Of a stretch of DNA of 64,000 nt, positions 23,868 through 31,846 are shown piece after piece. The DNA lies in the NCBI RefSeq assembly GCF_009720385.1, contig NZ_WARX01000001.1, forward strand, positions 558,001 to 622,000. The letters are read 5' to 3'. The notes under the pieces are model-generated. The model did not search any database. It was not told the DNA's origin and saw nothing but the letters and a program-made list of their open reading frames with translations. This DNA comes from Catellatospora vulcania (lineage in GTDB: Bacteria; Actinomycetota; Actinomycetes; Mycobacteriales; Micromonosporaceae). How positions within the stretch are numbered: the stretch's first letter is position 1; every line of letters begins with the position of its first letter. The position numbers and the translations under genes were made by a program.

Positions 23868-25310
23868 TCAGTTCGCGGGCATCACCGCCAGCCACCAGTC
23901 ACCGGTCAGGTGCTCGGCCTCCACGGTGATGGCGAGCAGGTCCGGATACGCGGCGGTCAGCCCGCGCGCCTTGGCGTCGTCGGAGGACGGGAAGAACTCC
24001 GACTGCCACGTCTGCTGCTCGTAATCCCACCAGGTCTTGACGTCCACGAGCACGCCGTTGATGCGCAGCCGCAGCACGCCGGGCGTCTGCGACCGGGCCA
24101 TGATGCGCACCCCGCCGCTGCGCCAGTCCAGCGTGGCGGTGCGCGGGCCGTCGGCGGTGAACAGCACGCTGGTACCCGTCGCGTACGCGGGCCGGTCCAG
24201 CGGAGGCAGCGTCGCCGGCCGCTCGGGCAGCTCGACCTGGTCGAACCCGACCGCCTCGCCGACGAGCAGGGCGAGCACGCCGTCCGAGGGCGCCACGGTC
24301 GACGGTTCCGGCAGCGGGGTGTCCGGGGTTGCGGGGTAGCTGTACGCCACGTCCAGGTCGAAGGTGACCGTGACCGGTTTGCCGACCTCGACACCGGCGG
24401 CGCGCAGGGTGTCCGCGGCGGGCGTGAGCCTGCTGTCGAAGGACAGCCCGTCCGTCTCGCAGTCCACCGCGCCGAGTTCGTGGCCGCCGACCCACACTTT
24501 GATCGCCAGCGTCAGCTCGTACCCGGAGTGCGTGCAGGCGGGGAAGAATGCCAGGTCGAGAGTGGACGGGGTGAAGGTCAGCCGGCCGCTCCCGGCGGCG
24601 AAGCCGGCCTGCGCGCGCGCTGTGAGGTGGTAACCCTGGTGGTATTCGGACACCCCGGCCAGGCCGTCCGGTTCGCGGCCGGGTCCGATGGCGTACCCGG
24701 CGACACCGGCCACGAGCACGGCCAGCGCCGCCGCGGCGGAGGCGAGCCGGCTGCGTCGCTGCTGCACGATGCGCCGGCGTACGCCCGCGAGGCGCTCGTT
24801 GCCGGCCGGGGCGTCCTCGTCGATCGCGGGAAGGGCCTGCAGGTCGGGGTCGAGCCGCAGCCGGGCCAGGCCCTTGGCGGCGTAGCTCTTCACGGAACCC
24901 GGGGAGATGTCCAGCGCCTTGGCGATCTCCGCCTCGGTGAGGTCCTCAAAGTAACGCAGCACCAGCACGACCCGCTGCTGGCGGGACAGCCGGCCCAGCG
25001 CCCGCCACACCTCGTCGCGCTCGTCGACGGCGGCCTGCGGCGCGGCCATCGGCTGCTCGGGCAGCGACTCGGCGGGACGTTCGCCGTTCCACCGGCGTCG
25101 CCACCAGGACCGGTAGGTGTTGAGCAGCACCTGCCGCACGTACGGTTCCGGGTCGCCGTGGATGCGCTTCCAGGCCGACCACGACTTGACCAGCGCGGTC
25201 TGCAGCAGGTCCTCGGCCAGCGCGTGCTCGCCGGTGAGCAGATACGCGACGCGCAGCAGGTGCCGCGACCGCGCCATGACGAACTCGTCGAACTCTGCCG
25301 TGCCGGCCAT
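23868..25310 (-). CDS. Transmembrane ECF sigma factor, SigE family, fused to an extracytoplasmic sensor (paralogue 1)
   Basis: A 480-residue protein with three parts. Residues 1-160 are a SigE-family ECF sigma factor (TIGR02983-like): region 2 has FDEFVMARSRHLLRVAYLLTG and region 4 has LTEAEIAKALDISPGSVKSY. Residues 189-208 form one transmembrane helix after a basic stretch. Residues 210-480 form an extracytoplasmic beta-rich domain with a Cys pair (259 and 284), a QTPGVLRL strand and a C-terminal ITVEAEHLTGDWW motif. ATG 25310 has AGGAGG about 10 nt upstream. The sigma domain would be held at the membrane, presumably until proteolytic release. The promoter (25348-25374) matches those of its three paralogues. 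Confidence 0.9.
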   Translation of the reverse strand: MAGTAEFDEFVMARSRHLLRVAYLLTGEHALAEDLLQTALVKSWSAWKRIHGDPEPYVRQVLLNTYRSWWRRRWNGERPAESLPEQPMAAPQAAVDERDEVWRALGRLSRQQRVVLVLRYFEDLTEAEIAKALDISPGSVKSYAAKGLARLRLDPDLQALPAIDEDAPAGNERLAGVRRRIVQQRRSRLASAAAALAVLVAGVAGYAIGPGREPDGLAGVSEYHQGYHLTARAQAGFAAGSGRLTFTPSTLDLAFFPACTHSGYELTLAIKVWVGGHELGAVDCETDGLSFDSRLTPAADTLRAAGVEVGKPVTVTFDLDVAYSYPATPDTPLPEPSTVAPSDGVLALLVGEAVGFDQVELPERPATLPPLDRPAYATGTSVLFTADGPRTATLDWRSGGVRIMARSQTPGVLRLRINGVLVDVKTWWDYEQQTWQSEFFPSSDDAKARGLTAAYPDLLAITVEAEHLTGDWWLAVMPAN

Positions 25311-25347
25311 GCTCCGCAAGCCTCCTGATCGCCGCCGTCAGCAATAC

Positions 25348-25374
25348 GTACCGGTTGGACGGCGGCGTCGGTGG
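25348..25374 (-). promoter_or_regulatory. ECF-type promoter of fused sigma paralogue 1
   Basis: On the minus strand CCACC (25370-25374) lies 16 nt before CGGTAC (25348-25353), 37 nt upstream of ATG 25310. The same -35/spacing/-10 layout precedes the other three SigE-family genes in this window. Confidence 0.7.
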
Positions 25375-25422
25375 GGTGGTGTCGCGAGAAAATCTCGCCC
25401 GTAGGTTACGGGCCGGGCCGGG

Positions 25423-26901
25423 TCAGCTGCTCTGCTGCGGGTAGATCGCCACGTACCAGTCGCCGACCAGGCGTTCGGGCTCGACCGTGATGGTGATCGT
25501 CGCGCCGGGGCGTGGTGCGAAGCGGAAGCCGTTGTCGTAGGGGAACGCGGGATCGAGCGCGACGCCGCTGCCGCCTTCCAGCCGCATGAAGGGCGTGCCG
25601 AAGTCCAGATTGGTCAGCAGCGCGCCGTCGACGAGGATGCGCAGCCGGCCGGGTGTCTGCGTGTTCGCCCACACGGTGAGCGGCCCGGTCCAGGTGAGCG
25701 TGGTGCTGTGCGCGCCCGAGGACTCCAGCGTGGTGACCGTCGCCGGGTCGACGCCGCTGTGCAGGGTGCGGTCCAGCGGCCCGTGGGACGCCGCCGTGCC
25801 CGGCCACGGAAGGTCCGCGTACGGGGCGACCTCGCCGATCGCGACCGCGACCGTCCCCGCGGGCAGCGGATCGTCGCCGTGCTGGCCGAATTCGAGGTCC
25901 AGCGTCACGACGGCCGGCTTGCCCGTGATCAGGCCAAGCGCGGCCGGATCCAGCATGGCGAAGAAACCGTCGACGCCCATGTCGCCCTCGCCGTTGCAGA
26001 GGTCCATGCCCCTGCCGGCCGTCCGCCCGTTCACCTGGACGTAGGCGATCAGCGTGTTGAGCTCTCCCAGGTGGCGGCAGGTGAGGAACAGCGCCTCCGG
26101 GCGGCCGCTCGGCGTCCAGGTGAGCGCCGGGTCGAGGTGGGGCGTGTAGTCGTGCTGGGCGGACGCGGTCAGCCGGTAGTAGTCGACGTCGGCGAACACC
26201 CGGCCGCTCTGCGCGAACTGCGGCACCTCGACCGGGAACGCGGGCTCCGGCATCGCGCGGGTGCGCAGGTGCGGCAGCAGCGCGTACGCGGCGATCAGCG
26301 CCAGCGCGAGCAGGCAGGCCGCCGCGATCCCGGCGATGCTGCGGCGGCGGCCCTGCGCGATGCGGCTGCGCACCGCGGCCAGCCGCTCGTTGCCGACCGG
26401 CCCGTCGTCGTCGGGCTGCGGCAGCTCCCGCAGCGTCGGGTCCAGCCGCAGCTTGGCCAGCCCCTTGGACGCGTGCGTCTTCACCGAACCGGCGGAGATG
26501 CCCAGGGTCCGCGCGATGTCGGCCTCGCTGAGGTCCTCGAAGTAGCGCAGCACCAGGACGACCTTCTGCTGCCGCGGGAGCCTGGCCAGGGCGCGGCGGA
26601 GCTGGTCGCGGTCGTCGACGGCGGTGTGCGGCAGGGGCGCGGCCCGTTCGGGCAGCGTCTCGGTGGGGCGCTCGCCGTGCCAGCGGCGTCGCCACCACGA
26701 GTTGTACGTGTTGGCCAGCACCCGGCGCACGTAGGGCTCCGGATCGCCGTCGATGCGCCGCCAGGCCGGCCAGGACCGGGCCAGCGCCGTCTGCAGCAGA
26801 TCCTCGGCCAAGCCGTGATCACCGGTGAGCAGGTACGCCACCCGCAGCAGGTGCCGCGACCGCGTCACCACGAACTCGTCGAACGTCGCCGTCTCGGCCA
26901 T
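25423..26901 (-). CDS. Transmembrane ECF sigma factor, SigE family, fused to an extracytoplasmic sensor (paralogue 2)
   Basis: A 492-residue paralogue of the preceding gene. Sigma region 2 has FDEFVVTRSRHLLRVAYLLTG and region 4 has LSEADIARTLGISAGSVKTH. After the linker NERLAAVRSRIAQGRRR comes one helix (about 190-210). The extracytoplasmic domain has the Cys pair at 275 and 302, the QTPGRLRI strand and the terminal ITVEPERLVGDWYVAIYP motif. AGGAGG precedes ATG 26901. The divergence from paralogue 1 is concentrated in the extracytoplasmic part, which suggests different signals. No separate anti-sigma gene is adjacent. Confidence 0.9.
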   Translation of the reverse strand: MAETATFDEFVVTRSRHLLRVAYLLTGDHGLAEDLLQTALARSWPAWRRIDGDPEPYVRRVLANTYNSWWRRRWHGERPTETLPERAAPLPHTAVDDRDQLRRALARLPRQQKVVLVLRYFEDLSEADIARTLGISAGSVKTHASKGLAKLRLDPTLRELPQPDDDGPVGNERLAAVRSRIAQGRRRSIAGIAAACLLALALIAAYALLPHLRTRAMPEPAFPVEVPQFAQSGRVFADVDYYRLTASAQHDYTPHLDPALTWTPSGRPEALFLTCRHLGELNTLIAYVQVNGRTAGRGMDLCNGEGDMGVDGFFAMLDPAALGLITGKPAVVTLDLEFGQHGDDPLPAGTVAVAIGEVAPYADLPWPGTAASHGPLDRTLHSGVDPATVTTLESSGAHSTTLTWTGPLTVWANTQTPGRLRILVDGALLTNLDFGTPFMRLEGGSGVALDPAFPYDNGFRFAPRPGATITITVEPERLVGDWYVAIYPQQSS

Positions 26902-26936
26902 CCCCGTCGCCTCCTGATCGTCCCGGTCGGCAACTG

Positions 26937-26963
26937 TGACCGCTTGGCGGGCCGATCAGGTTG
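26937..26963 (-). promoter_or_regulatory. ECF-type promoter of fused sigma paralogue 2
   Basis: CAACC (26959-26963) lies 16 nt before CGGTCA (26937-26942) on the minus strand, 35 nt upstream of ATG 26901. It is the same motif as at the three paralogous genes. Confidence 0.7.
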
Positions 26964-27006
26964 AACCGCCGTTCGGGCAGATCCCGGGATGGGTGAGGAT
27001 AACGGC

Positions 27007-27378
27007 GTGGAGATGTGGAACAACCCGTCGTGCTCGAAGTGCGCTGCCGCCCGGGAGACGTTCGAGCTCAACCAGGTGCCGGTGACGCTGCGGCCGTACC
27101 TGGACGCGCCGCCGACCGCGGCCGAGCTCGCCGACGTGCTGGACCGGCTGGGCGCGTCGCCGTGGGAGATCTGCCGGCTGGGCGAGCCGGTCGCCGCCGA
27201 GCTGGGCCTGGCCGGGTGGGACCGCGACGAGGCCGCCCGCCCGCGCTGGATCGCCGCGATGGTCGCGTTTCCGCAGCTCATCCAGCGCCCGATCCTCCTG
27301 CTCGACGACGGCACCGCGATCGTGGGGCGTACCCCCGAAGCCCTGGCCCAGGCGCTGTCCACGCCGACCACCGACTGA
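27007..27378 (+). CDS. ArsC/Spx-family thioredoxin-fold protein
   Basis: A 123-residue ArsC/Spx-family protein. It has the N-terminal NPSCSKCAAA motif (a CxxC pair), a cis-Pro segment in the middle and the C-terminal QRPILLLDDGTAIVGRTPE region found in glutaredoxin-dependent arsenate reductases. GTG 27007 with GAGGA 7 nt upstream is preferred over ATG 26989. It is followed after one base by an ArsB-like transporter, so arsenate reduction and arsenite efflux is an attractive reading. The second Cys and the lack of an arsR gene leave the role open. Confidence 0.82.
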   Translation: MEMWNNPSCSKCAAARETFELNQVPVTLRPYLDAPPTAAELADVLDRLGASPWEICRLGEPVAAELGLAGWDRDEAARPRWIAAMVAFPQLIQRPILLLDDGTAIVGRTPEALAQALSTPTTD

Positions 27379-27379
27379 C

Positions 27380-28603
27380 ATGGCGCAGGCGATCGTCCCG
27401 GCGGAGGCCGTCGGGACCGGGCCCACGCGCGCCCGGACCAGGTTCAGTGGGCTCGACCTGCTCGCGTTCGCGCTGCTCGGCACGGGGCTGCTCGCGGTGG
27501 CGACCCGGCTGGTGCCGCCCGCCGGGGCGGTGGCGACCGGCCGCCGGATCCTGCCCATCCTGATCTTCCTGGGCACGGTGATCGTGCTGGCGGAACTCGC
27601 CGCGCGGGCCGAGCTGTTCGACGTGATCGCCACCCGGCTGACCGGCTGGGCACGCGGCCGCAACGTCGCCCTGTTCGCGCTGTGCTTCGCCTTCGCCGCG
27701 GCGACCACGGCCCTGCTCAACCTCGACACGACGGCGGTACTGCTCACCCCGGTCATGCTGGCCACGGCGGCGCGGGCCGGCGTGCCCCCGCTGCCGTTGG
27801 CGATGACGACGATCTGGCTGGCCAACGGCGCGAGCCTGCTGCTGCCGGTGTCGAACCTGACGAACCTGCTGGCCGCCGACCGGATCGGGCTGTCCGTCGG
27901 CGGGTTCGCCGGAGCGATGGCCCTGCCGCAGGCCGCCGTGCTGGTCGCGGTCGGCGCCTGCCTGTGGATCTTCTACTGGCGCGGCAACCCCGCCCGCTAC
28001 ACCCCGCCCGCGCCGGTGCGGCCACGCGACCGCCGCCTGCTGCTGGCCGCGGCGGCCGCGTGCACGGTGTTCCTCGCGGGCGTGCTGTGGGGCGAGCGGC
28101 TGGAGCTGGTGTCGGCGGTCTGCGCGCTTCTGCTCGTCGCCGCGTACGCCCGCTGGGAGCGGGCCGCGCTGCGCTGGAGCCTGCTGCCGTGGCGGCTGCT
28201 GGTCCTGGTCACCGGCCTGTTCCTGACCGTCGAGGCGGTCGGGCGGCTCGGCCTGGCCGACCTGATGGGCGCCATGATCGGGGCGGACCCGGGTGCGGGC
28301 GGCGTGGTCCGGGCCGCCGTCACCAGCGGGCTGCTCGCCAACGTCGTCAACAACCTGCCCGCGTACGTGGCGGGCGAGGCGGTGGTGGCCGCCGGACACC
28401 GTGACCAGTTGCTCGGTCTGCTGCTCGGGGCGAACGTCGCCCCGCTGGTCACCGCGTGGGCCTCGTTGGCCACGCTGCTGTGGGCGCAGCGCTGCCAGGC
28501 CGCCGGGGTGCGCATCGACTGGGGCAGGTTCGCGCTGACCGGGGCGGTCACCGGGGCCGCCGCGCTGGCCGCCGGGACCGCGGTCCTGCTGCTGGTGCGG
28601 TGA
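27380..28603 (+). CDS. ArsB/NhaD-type ion transporter (SLC13/arsenite permease superfamily)
   Basis: A 407-residue membrane protein with 10-11 predicted helices. It carries the two inverted-repeat signature loops of the IT superfamily, LLPVSNLTNLLAADR and ANVVNNLPAYVA. The large N-terminal repeat ends near residue 200 and the second repeat follows a basic loop (PVRPRDRR). It begins one base after the ArsC-like gene, so the two form an operon. Arsenite export is the likely role. Transport of another oxyanion or of sodium cannot be excluded. Confidence 0.85.
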   Translation: MAQAIVPAEAVGTGPTRARTRFSGLDLLAFALLGTGLLAVATRLVPPAGAVATGRRILPILIFLGTVIVLAELAARAELFDVIATRLTGWARGRNVALFALCFAFAAATTALLNLDTTAVLLTPVMLATAARAGVPPLPLAMTTIWLANGASLLLPVSNLTNLLAADRIGLSVGGFAGAMALPQAAVLVAVGACLWIFYWRGNPARYTPPAPVRPRDRRLLLAAAAACTVFLAGVLWGERLELVSAVCALLLVAAYARWERAALRWSLLPWRLLVLVTGLFLTVEAVGRLGLADLMGAMIGADPGAGGVVRAAVTSGLLANVVNNLPAYVAGEAVVAAGHRDQLLGLLLGANVAPLVTAWASLATLLWAQRCQAAGVRIDWGRFALTGAVTGAAALAAGTAVLLLVR

Positions 28604-28604
28604 C

Positions 28605-29402
28605 TCAGGCCAGCAGGCTGTTCAGCTCGCCGTAGCTCAGGGCCCCGGCCAGCGTGTCGTAGGTGCCCTTGGCCAGCAGCTCCTCGGTCGCCCGGCGCAT
28701 CACCGCGTACGCCGCCTCGGCCACCGACGAGCCGAGGCTCACCCGGGCCACGCCGAGCGCGGCCAACTCGGCGACGGTCGGGGAGCCCGGCCCGGCCAGC
28801 ACGTTCAGCGGCGCGCCCACCCCGGCGACCAGCTCGGCGATGACGGCGGGGTCGGCCGTGCCGGGCACGAAGACGCCGTCCGCGCCTGCCGCGACATACG
28901 CCCGCGCCCGGGTGAGCGCGTCCGCGACGCCGCCGCCGCGCAGGAACGTGTCGACCCGGGCGTTGATGAACAGTCCCGGCCCGGCGGCCTCGCGGGCGGC
29001 GGCGATACGCCGGGCGGCCTCGTCCACCGGCAGCAGCGGCGCGGGGCCCACCCGGTCGCTGTCCTCCAGGTTGACCCCGGCCGCGCCCGTTGCGACCACC
29101 CGCCGGACCGTCTCGGCGACCCCGGCCGCGTCGTCGGCGAATCCGCCCTCGATGTCGGCGGTCACCGGCACGGCCACCGCGCCCGCGACCCGGGCGACCA
29201 GGTCGACCGCGCGGTCGCGGTCCAGCACGCCGCCGTCCGCCGCGCCGAGGCTCCAGGCCACCCCGGCGCTGGTCGTCGCGACCGCCGCCGAGCCCGCCTG
29301 CGCGGCGAGCCGGGCGCTGGCCACGTCCCAGGCGTTGGCCAGCAGCAGCGGGTTGCCGGGGGAGTGCAGGGCGCGGAAGGCGTCGTACTTGTCGATCGTC
29401 AT
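28605..29402 (-). CDS. Isocitrate lyase / PEP mutase superfamily enzyme
   Basis: A 265-residue TIM-barrel enzyme. Metal-site motifs ADIEGGF and NLEDS, the NARVD strand and the segment PLLLANAWDVASARLA place it in the PEP mutase/2-methylisocitrate lyase superfamily. The KKCG active-site loop of true isocitrate lyases is not seen. It probably cleaves or isomerises a 2-oxo acid C-C or C-P bond; the substrate is unknown. ATG 29402 matches family starts. It is divergent from the Ada-AlkA gene. Confidence 0.88.
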   Translation of the reverse strand: MTIDKYDAFRALHSPGNPLLLANAWDVASARLAAQAGSAAVATTSAGVAWSLGAADGGVLDRDRAVDLVARVAGAVAVPVTADIEGGFADDAAGVAETVRRVVATGAAGVNLEDSDRVGPAPLLPVDEAARRIAAAREAAGPGLFINARVDTFLRGGGVADALTRARAYVAAGADGVFVPGTADPAVIAELVAGVGAPLNVLAGPGSPTVAELAALGVARVSLGSSVAEAAYAVMRRATEELLAKGTYDTLAGALSYGELNSLLA

Positions 29403-29435
29403 GGGCCCAGTCCACCACGGGCCCCCGACCGCGGC

Positions 29436-29483
29436 TGGCAGGAAAACGACGTCAGCGCGCCCTGCCACCACGATGTCGTTTTC
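29436..29483. repeat. Interlocked inverted repeats in the PEP mutase / ada intergenic region
   Basis: TGGCAGG (29436-29442) pairs with CCTGCCA (29461-29467). GAAAACGAC (29442-29450) pairs with GTCGTTTTC (29475-29483). The two stems alternate, so they cannot both form a simple hairpin. In DNA they could be overlapping operators for the divergent promoters. Confidence 0.5.
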
Positions 29484-29523
29484 TCGCGAGTGCCCGGGTC
29501 CCCGCCCTGGTTACGGTGAAGTC

Positions 29524-30888
29524 ATGCACGAGGACTTCGAACGCTGCGTACGCGCGGTGCACTCCCGCGACGCCCGCTTCGACGGCTGGTTCTTCACCGC
29601 GGTGACCAGCACCCGCATCTACTGCCGGCCCAGTTGCCCGGTGCCGCCGCCGCAGGTGCGGCACATGACCTTCCTGCCCAGCGCCGCCGCCGCCCAGCAG
29701 GCCGGATTCCGGGCCTGCAAACGGTGCCGCCCCGACGCCAGCCCCGGCTCGCCGCAGTGGAACGCGCGCGCCGACCTGGTGGGCCGCGCCGTCCGGCTGA
29801 TCGCCGACGGGGTCGTCGACCGGGAGGGCGTGCCCGGCCTGGCCGGTCGCCTCGGCTACAGCACCCGGCAGGTGCAGCGGCACGTGCTCGCCGAACTCGG
29901 CGCGGGCCCGCTGGCGGTGGCCCGCGCCCGGCGTGCCCAGTCCGCCCGCACCCTGCTCGAGACCAGCACCCTGCCGATGGGCGACGTCGCCTTCGCGGCG
30001 GGCTTCGGCAGCATCCGCACCTTCAACGACACGGTCCGCGAGGTGTTCGGCCTGACCCCCGGCGAGCTGCGCGAACGGGTCGGCCGCGGCGCGCGGGCAC
30101 AGGCCGCGCCCGGCACCGTCACGGTCCGCCTGGCGTACCGGGCCCCGCTCGCCGCCGACGAGCTGTTCGCGCAGCTCGCCGCCGATACGCTGCCCGGTGT
30201 CGAGCAGTGGCTCGACGGGGCGCTGCGGCGGACCCTGCGGCTGCCGCACGGCACCGGCATCGTGGCGCTTCGCCCGGCCGCCGGGCACGTCGAATGCCGG
30301 CTGACCCTGGCCGACCTGCGTGACCTCGGCAGTGCCGTCAACCGGTGCCGGTGGCTGCTCGACCTCGACGCCGACCCGGTCGCCGTGGACGCCGCCCTGG
30401 CCGCCGACCCGCTGCTCGCGCCACTGGTCGCGGCCGTGCCGGGGCGGCGGGTAGCGCGCGCCGTGGACGGCGTCGAGCTGGCGGTGCGGGCCGTGCTGGG
30501 GCGAGAGGCGGCGGCGCGGCTCGTCATGGCGTTCGGCGAACCGGTCGACGACCCCGACGGGGGCCTGAGCCGCGTGTTCCCCGACGTGTCCGCACTGGCG
30601 GCGGGCGATCCGGCGGCGCTGGAGGTCGCGCCCGCGGTGGAGAAGGCGTTCTCGGCGCTCGTCGACGCGGTGGCTTCGGGCGGGCTGGACCTGGGTGTCG
30701 GCGCGGACTGGGCGGCGGCCCGGCAGAACCTGCGGGAACTGCCCGGACTGGACGAGTCCACGGTGGAACTCATCGCCATGCGCGCCCTCGGCGACCCCGA
30801 CGCCTGGCCCGGGACCGGGCGGCCCGGCGTGCCCGCCGACAGCTGGCGGCCCTGGCGGGCGTACGCCTTCGGGCACCTGGCCGGCTGA
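29524..30888 (+). CDS. Ada-type methyltransferase/activator fused to an AlkA-like domain lacking the catalytic Asp segment
   Basis: A 454-residue fusion. Residues 1-80 form the Ada phosphotriester methyl-acceptor zinc domain with Cys 34, 38, 65 and 68 (IYCRPSCP, ACKRC). An AraC-type helix-turn-helix follows (about 85-185), with GYSTRQVQRHV and AFAAGFGSIRTFNDT. Residues 200-454 form an AlkA N-domain and HhH-GPD fold. In the HhH hairpin the usual GxGPWTA reads GLDESTV. After ALGDPDAWP the segment that normally contains the catalytic Asp (PATD...) is replaced by PGTGRPG and about 20 residues are missing. The glycosylase is therefore probably inactive while regulation may persist. TACGGT (29512-29517) lies 6 nt before ATG. 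Confidence 0.88.
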   Translation: MHEDFERCVRAVHSRDARFDGWFFTAVTSTRIYCRPSCPVPPPQVRHMTFLPSAAAAQQAGFRACKRCRPDASPGSPQWNARADLVGRAVRLIADGVVDREGVPGLAGRLGYSTRQVQRHVLAELGAGPLAVARARRAQSARTLLETSTLPMGDVAFAAGFGSIRTFNDTVREVFGLTPGELRERVGRGARAQAAPGTVTVRLAYRAPLAADELFAQLAADTLPGVEQWLDGALRRTLRLPHGTGIVALRPAAGHVECRLTLADLRDLGSAVNRCRWLLDLDADPVAVDAALAADPLLAPLVAAVPGRRVARAVDGVELAVRAVLGREAAARLVMAFGEPVDDPDGGLSRVFPDVSALAAGDPAALEVAPAVEKAFSALVDAVASGGLDLGVGADWAAARQNLRELPGLDESTVELIAMRALGDPDAWPGTGRPGVPADSWRPWRAYAFGHLAG

Positions 30889-30936
30889 CCGGAACGGTGC
30901 CTTGGCGGGCGGCGCGGCCCGCGATATCGTGCGCCG

Positions 30937-31290
30937 ATGCGAGAGACGTCGATCAGTCGCGGCGCCGCCGGGATGCTCAGCGCGGCGCTGCTGGCCCTGG
31001 TGCTGGCCTACCTCTACGGGGCCGCCGCCTACCTGCTCACCGACGCGGCGTACTTCCCCGAGCAGTCCCCGCCCGGCTGGTCCTGGCCCGCCGTGCTGGT
31101 GACCATGTTCGGCTTCGTACCCGCTGCGGTCCTGCTGGTCTTCGCCTGGCGCGCGTGGAGTTCACCGCAGGTTCGGGCGGACCCGTTCACCCGCCGGCTG
31201 CTGGCCGCGGCCGGGGTGGCCACCGCACTGATGCTGCTGGTGATGGCCACGCCGCCCGGCTGGGAGCTGTTCGACTGGTACGTCAGCTGA
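30937..31290 (+). CDS. Small membrane protein (117 aa)
   Basis: A 117-residue protein with three predicted helices (about 11-33, 48-70, 88-106). The loop after helix 1 (LTDAAYFPEQSPPGWS) is probably extracytoplasmic. No family is recognised. TATCGT (30925-30930) lies 6 nt before ATG 30937. Its last 8 bases overlap the convergent DUF4231 gene. Confidence 0.65.
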   Translation: MRETSISRGAAGMLSAALLALVLAYLYGAAAYLLTDAAYFPEQSPPGWSWPAVLVTMFGFVPAAVLLVFAWRAWSSPQVRADPFTRRLLAAAGVATALMLLVMATPPGWELFDWYVS

Positions 31291-31762
31291 CCGGCTGCTG
31301 CTCCGGCTCCGAGCGGCGCACCGTGCGCTGCTCGGCCCACTGCGACGTCTCCGCGGCGACCAGGCTCTCCACGTTCTCGACCAGCAGCGTGTCGGCGCGC
31401 TCGCCGTCGTAGGGGACCGCGCCCGCGCTCCACACCACGGCCTCGCGCTGCATCGCGACCAGCGTCGCGCTGGCCCGGATCCAGCTCTCGCCCGGCCGGA
31501 CCAGCTGCCGCAGCCCGGCCAGCACCGCGACCGCGGCACCGAGCACCGCGGTGACGGCGGTCGACGCGCCGAGCGCGGCGGCGGCGGGGATGCTCGCGGC
31601 GATCACGACGGTCACCCCCTCCAGGGTGTAATTCGTGATGCGCTGACGGCTCACCTGCTTCGCGTACCAGCGCAGCCGCTCCTGCACGCTCATCGGCAGC
31701 TGCGTGCCACCGGGTGAGGTGAGCCCCTGCCACCAGCTGCGCTGCGCCGTGCCGTCCGCCAT
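31283..31762 (-). CDS. DUF4231 (SLATT-like) membrane protein
   Basis: A 159-residue protein. A helical N-terminus has RLRWYAKQVSRQRITNYTLEG. It precedes two adjacent hydrophobic helices (about 48-85) and a soluble helical C-terminus with GESWIRASATLVAMQREAVVWSAG. This is the layout of DUF4231, a relative of the two-helix SLATT effectors. SLATT proteins are often linked to nucleotide-signalling immunity, but no cyclase or other partner lies nearby, so no defence role is claimed. Confidence 0.8.
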   Translation of the reverse strand: MADGTAQRSWWQGLTSPGGTQLPMSVQERLRWYAKQVSRQRITNYTLEGVTVVIAASIPAAAALGASTAVTAVLGAAVAVLAGLRQLVRPGESWIRASATLVAMQREAVVWSAGAVPYDGERADTLLVENVESLVAAETSQWAEQRTVRRSEPEQQPVS

Positions 31763-31846
31763 CGCGTCCTCCCCAAAGTCCCGATGATGGTGGCACGCAA
31801 CAGGTCCGGGGACCAGACGTGATGGAGATTCCTGACAGCGGCCCGG

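Noticed and set aside
27007-28603. A complete arsenic-resistance operon
   Set aside because: Only ArsC-like and ArsB-like genes are present; no ArsR, ArsD or ArsA. The role is left as probable, not certain.
31283-31762. A nucleotide-signalling defence system based on the SLATT-like DUF4231 protein
   Set aside because: No cyclase, SLOG, reverse transcriptase or nuclease partner is adjacent; the neighbours are a small membrane protein and a sigma factor.
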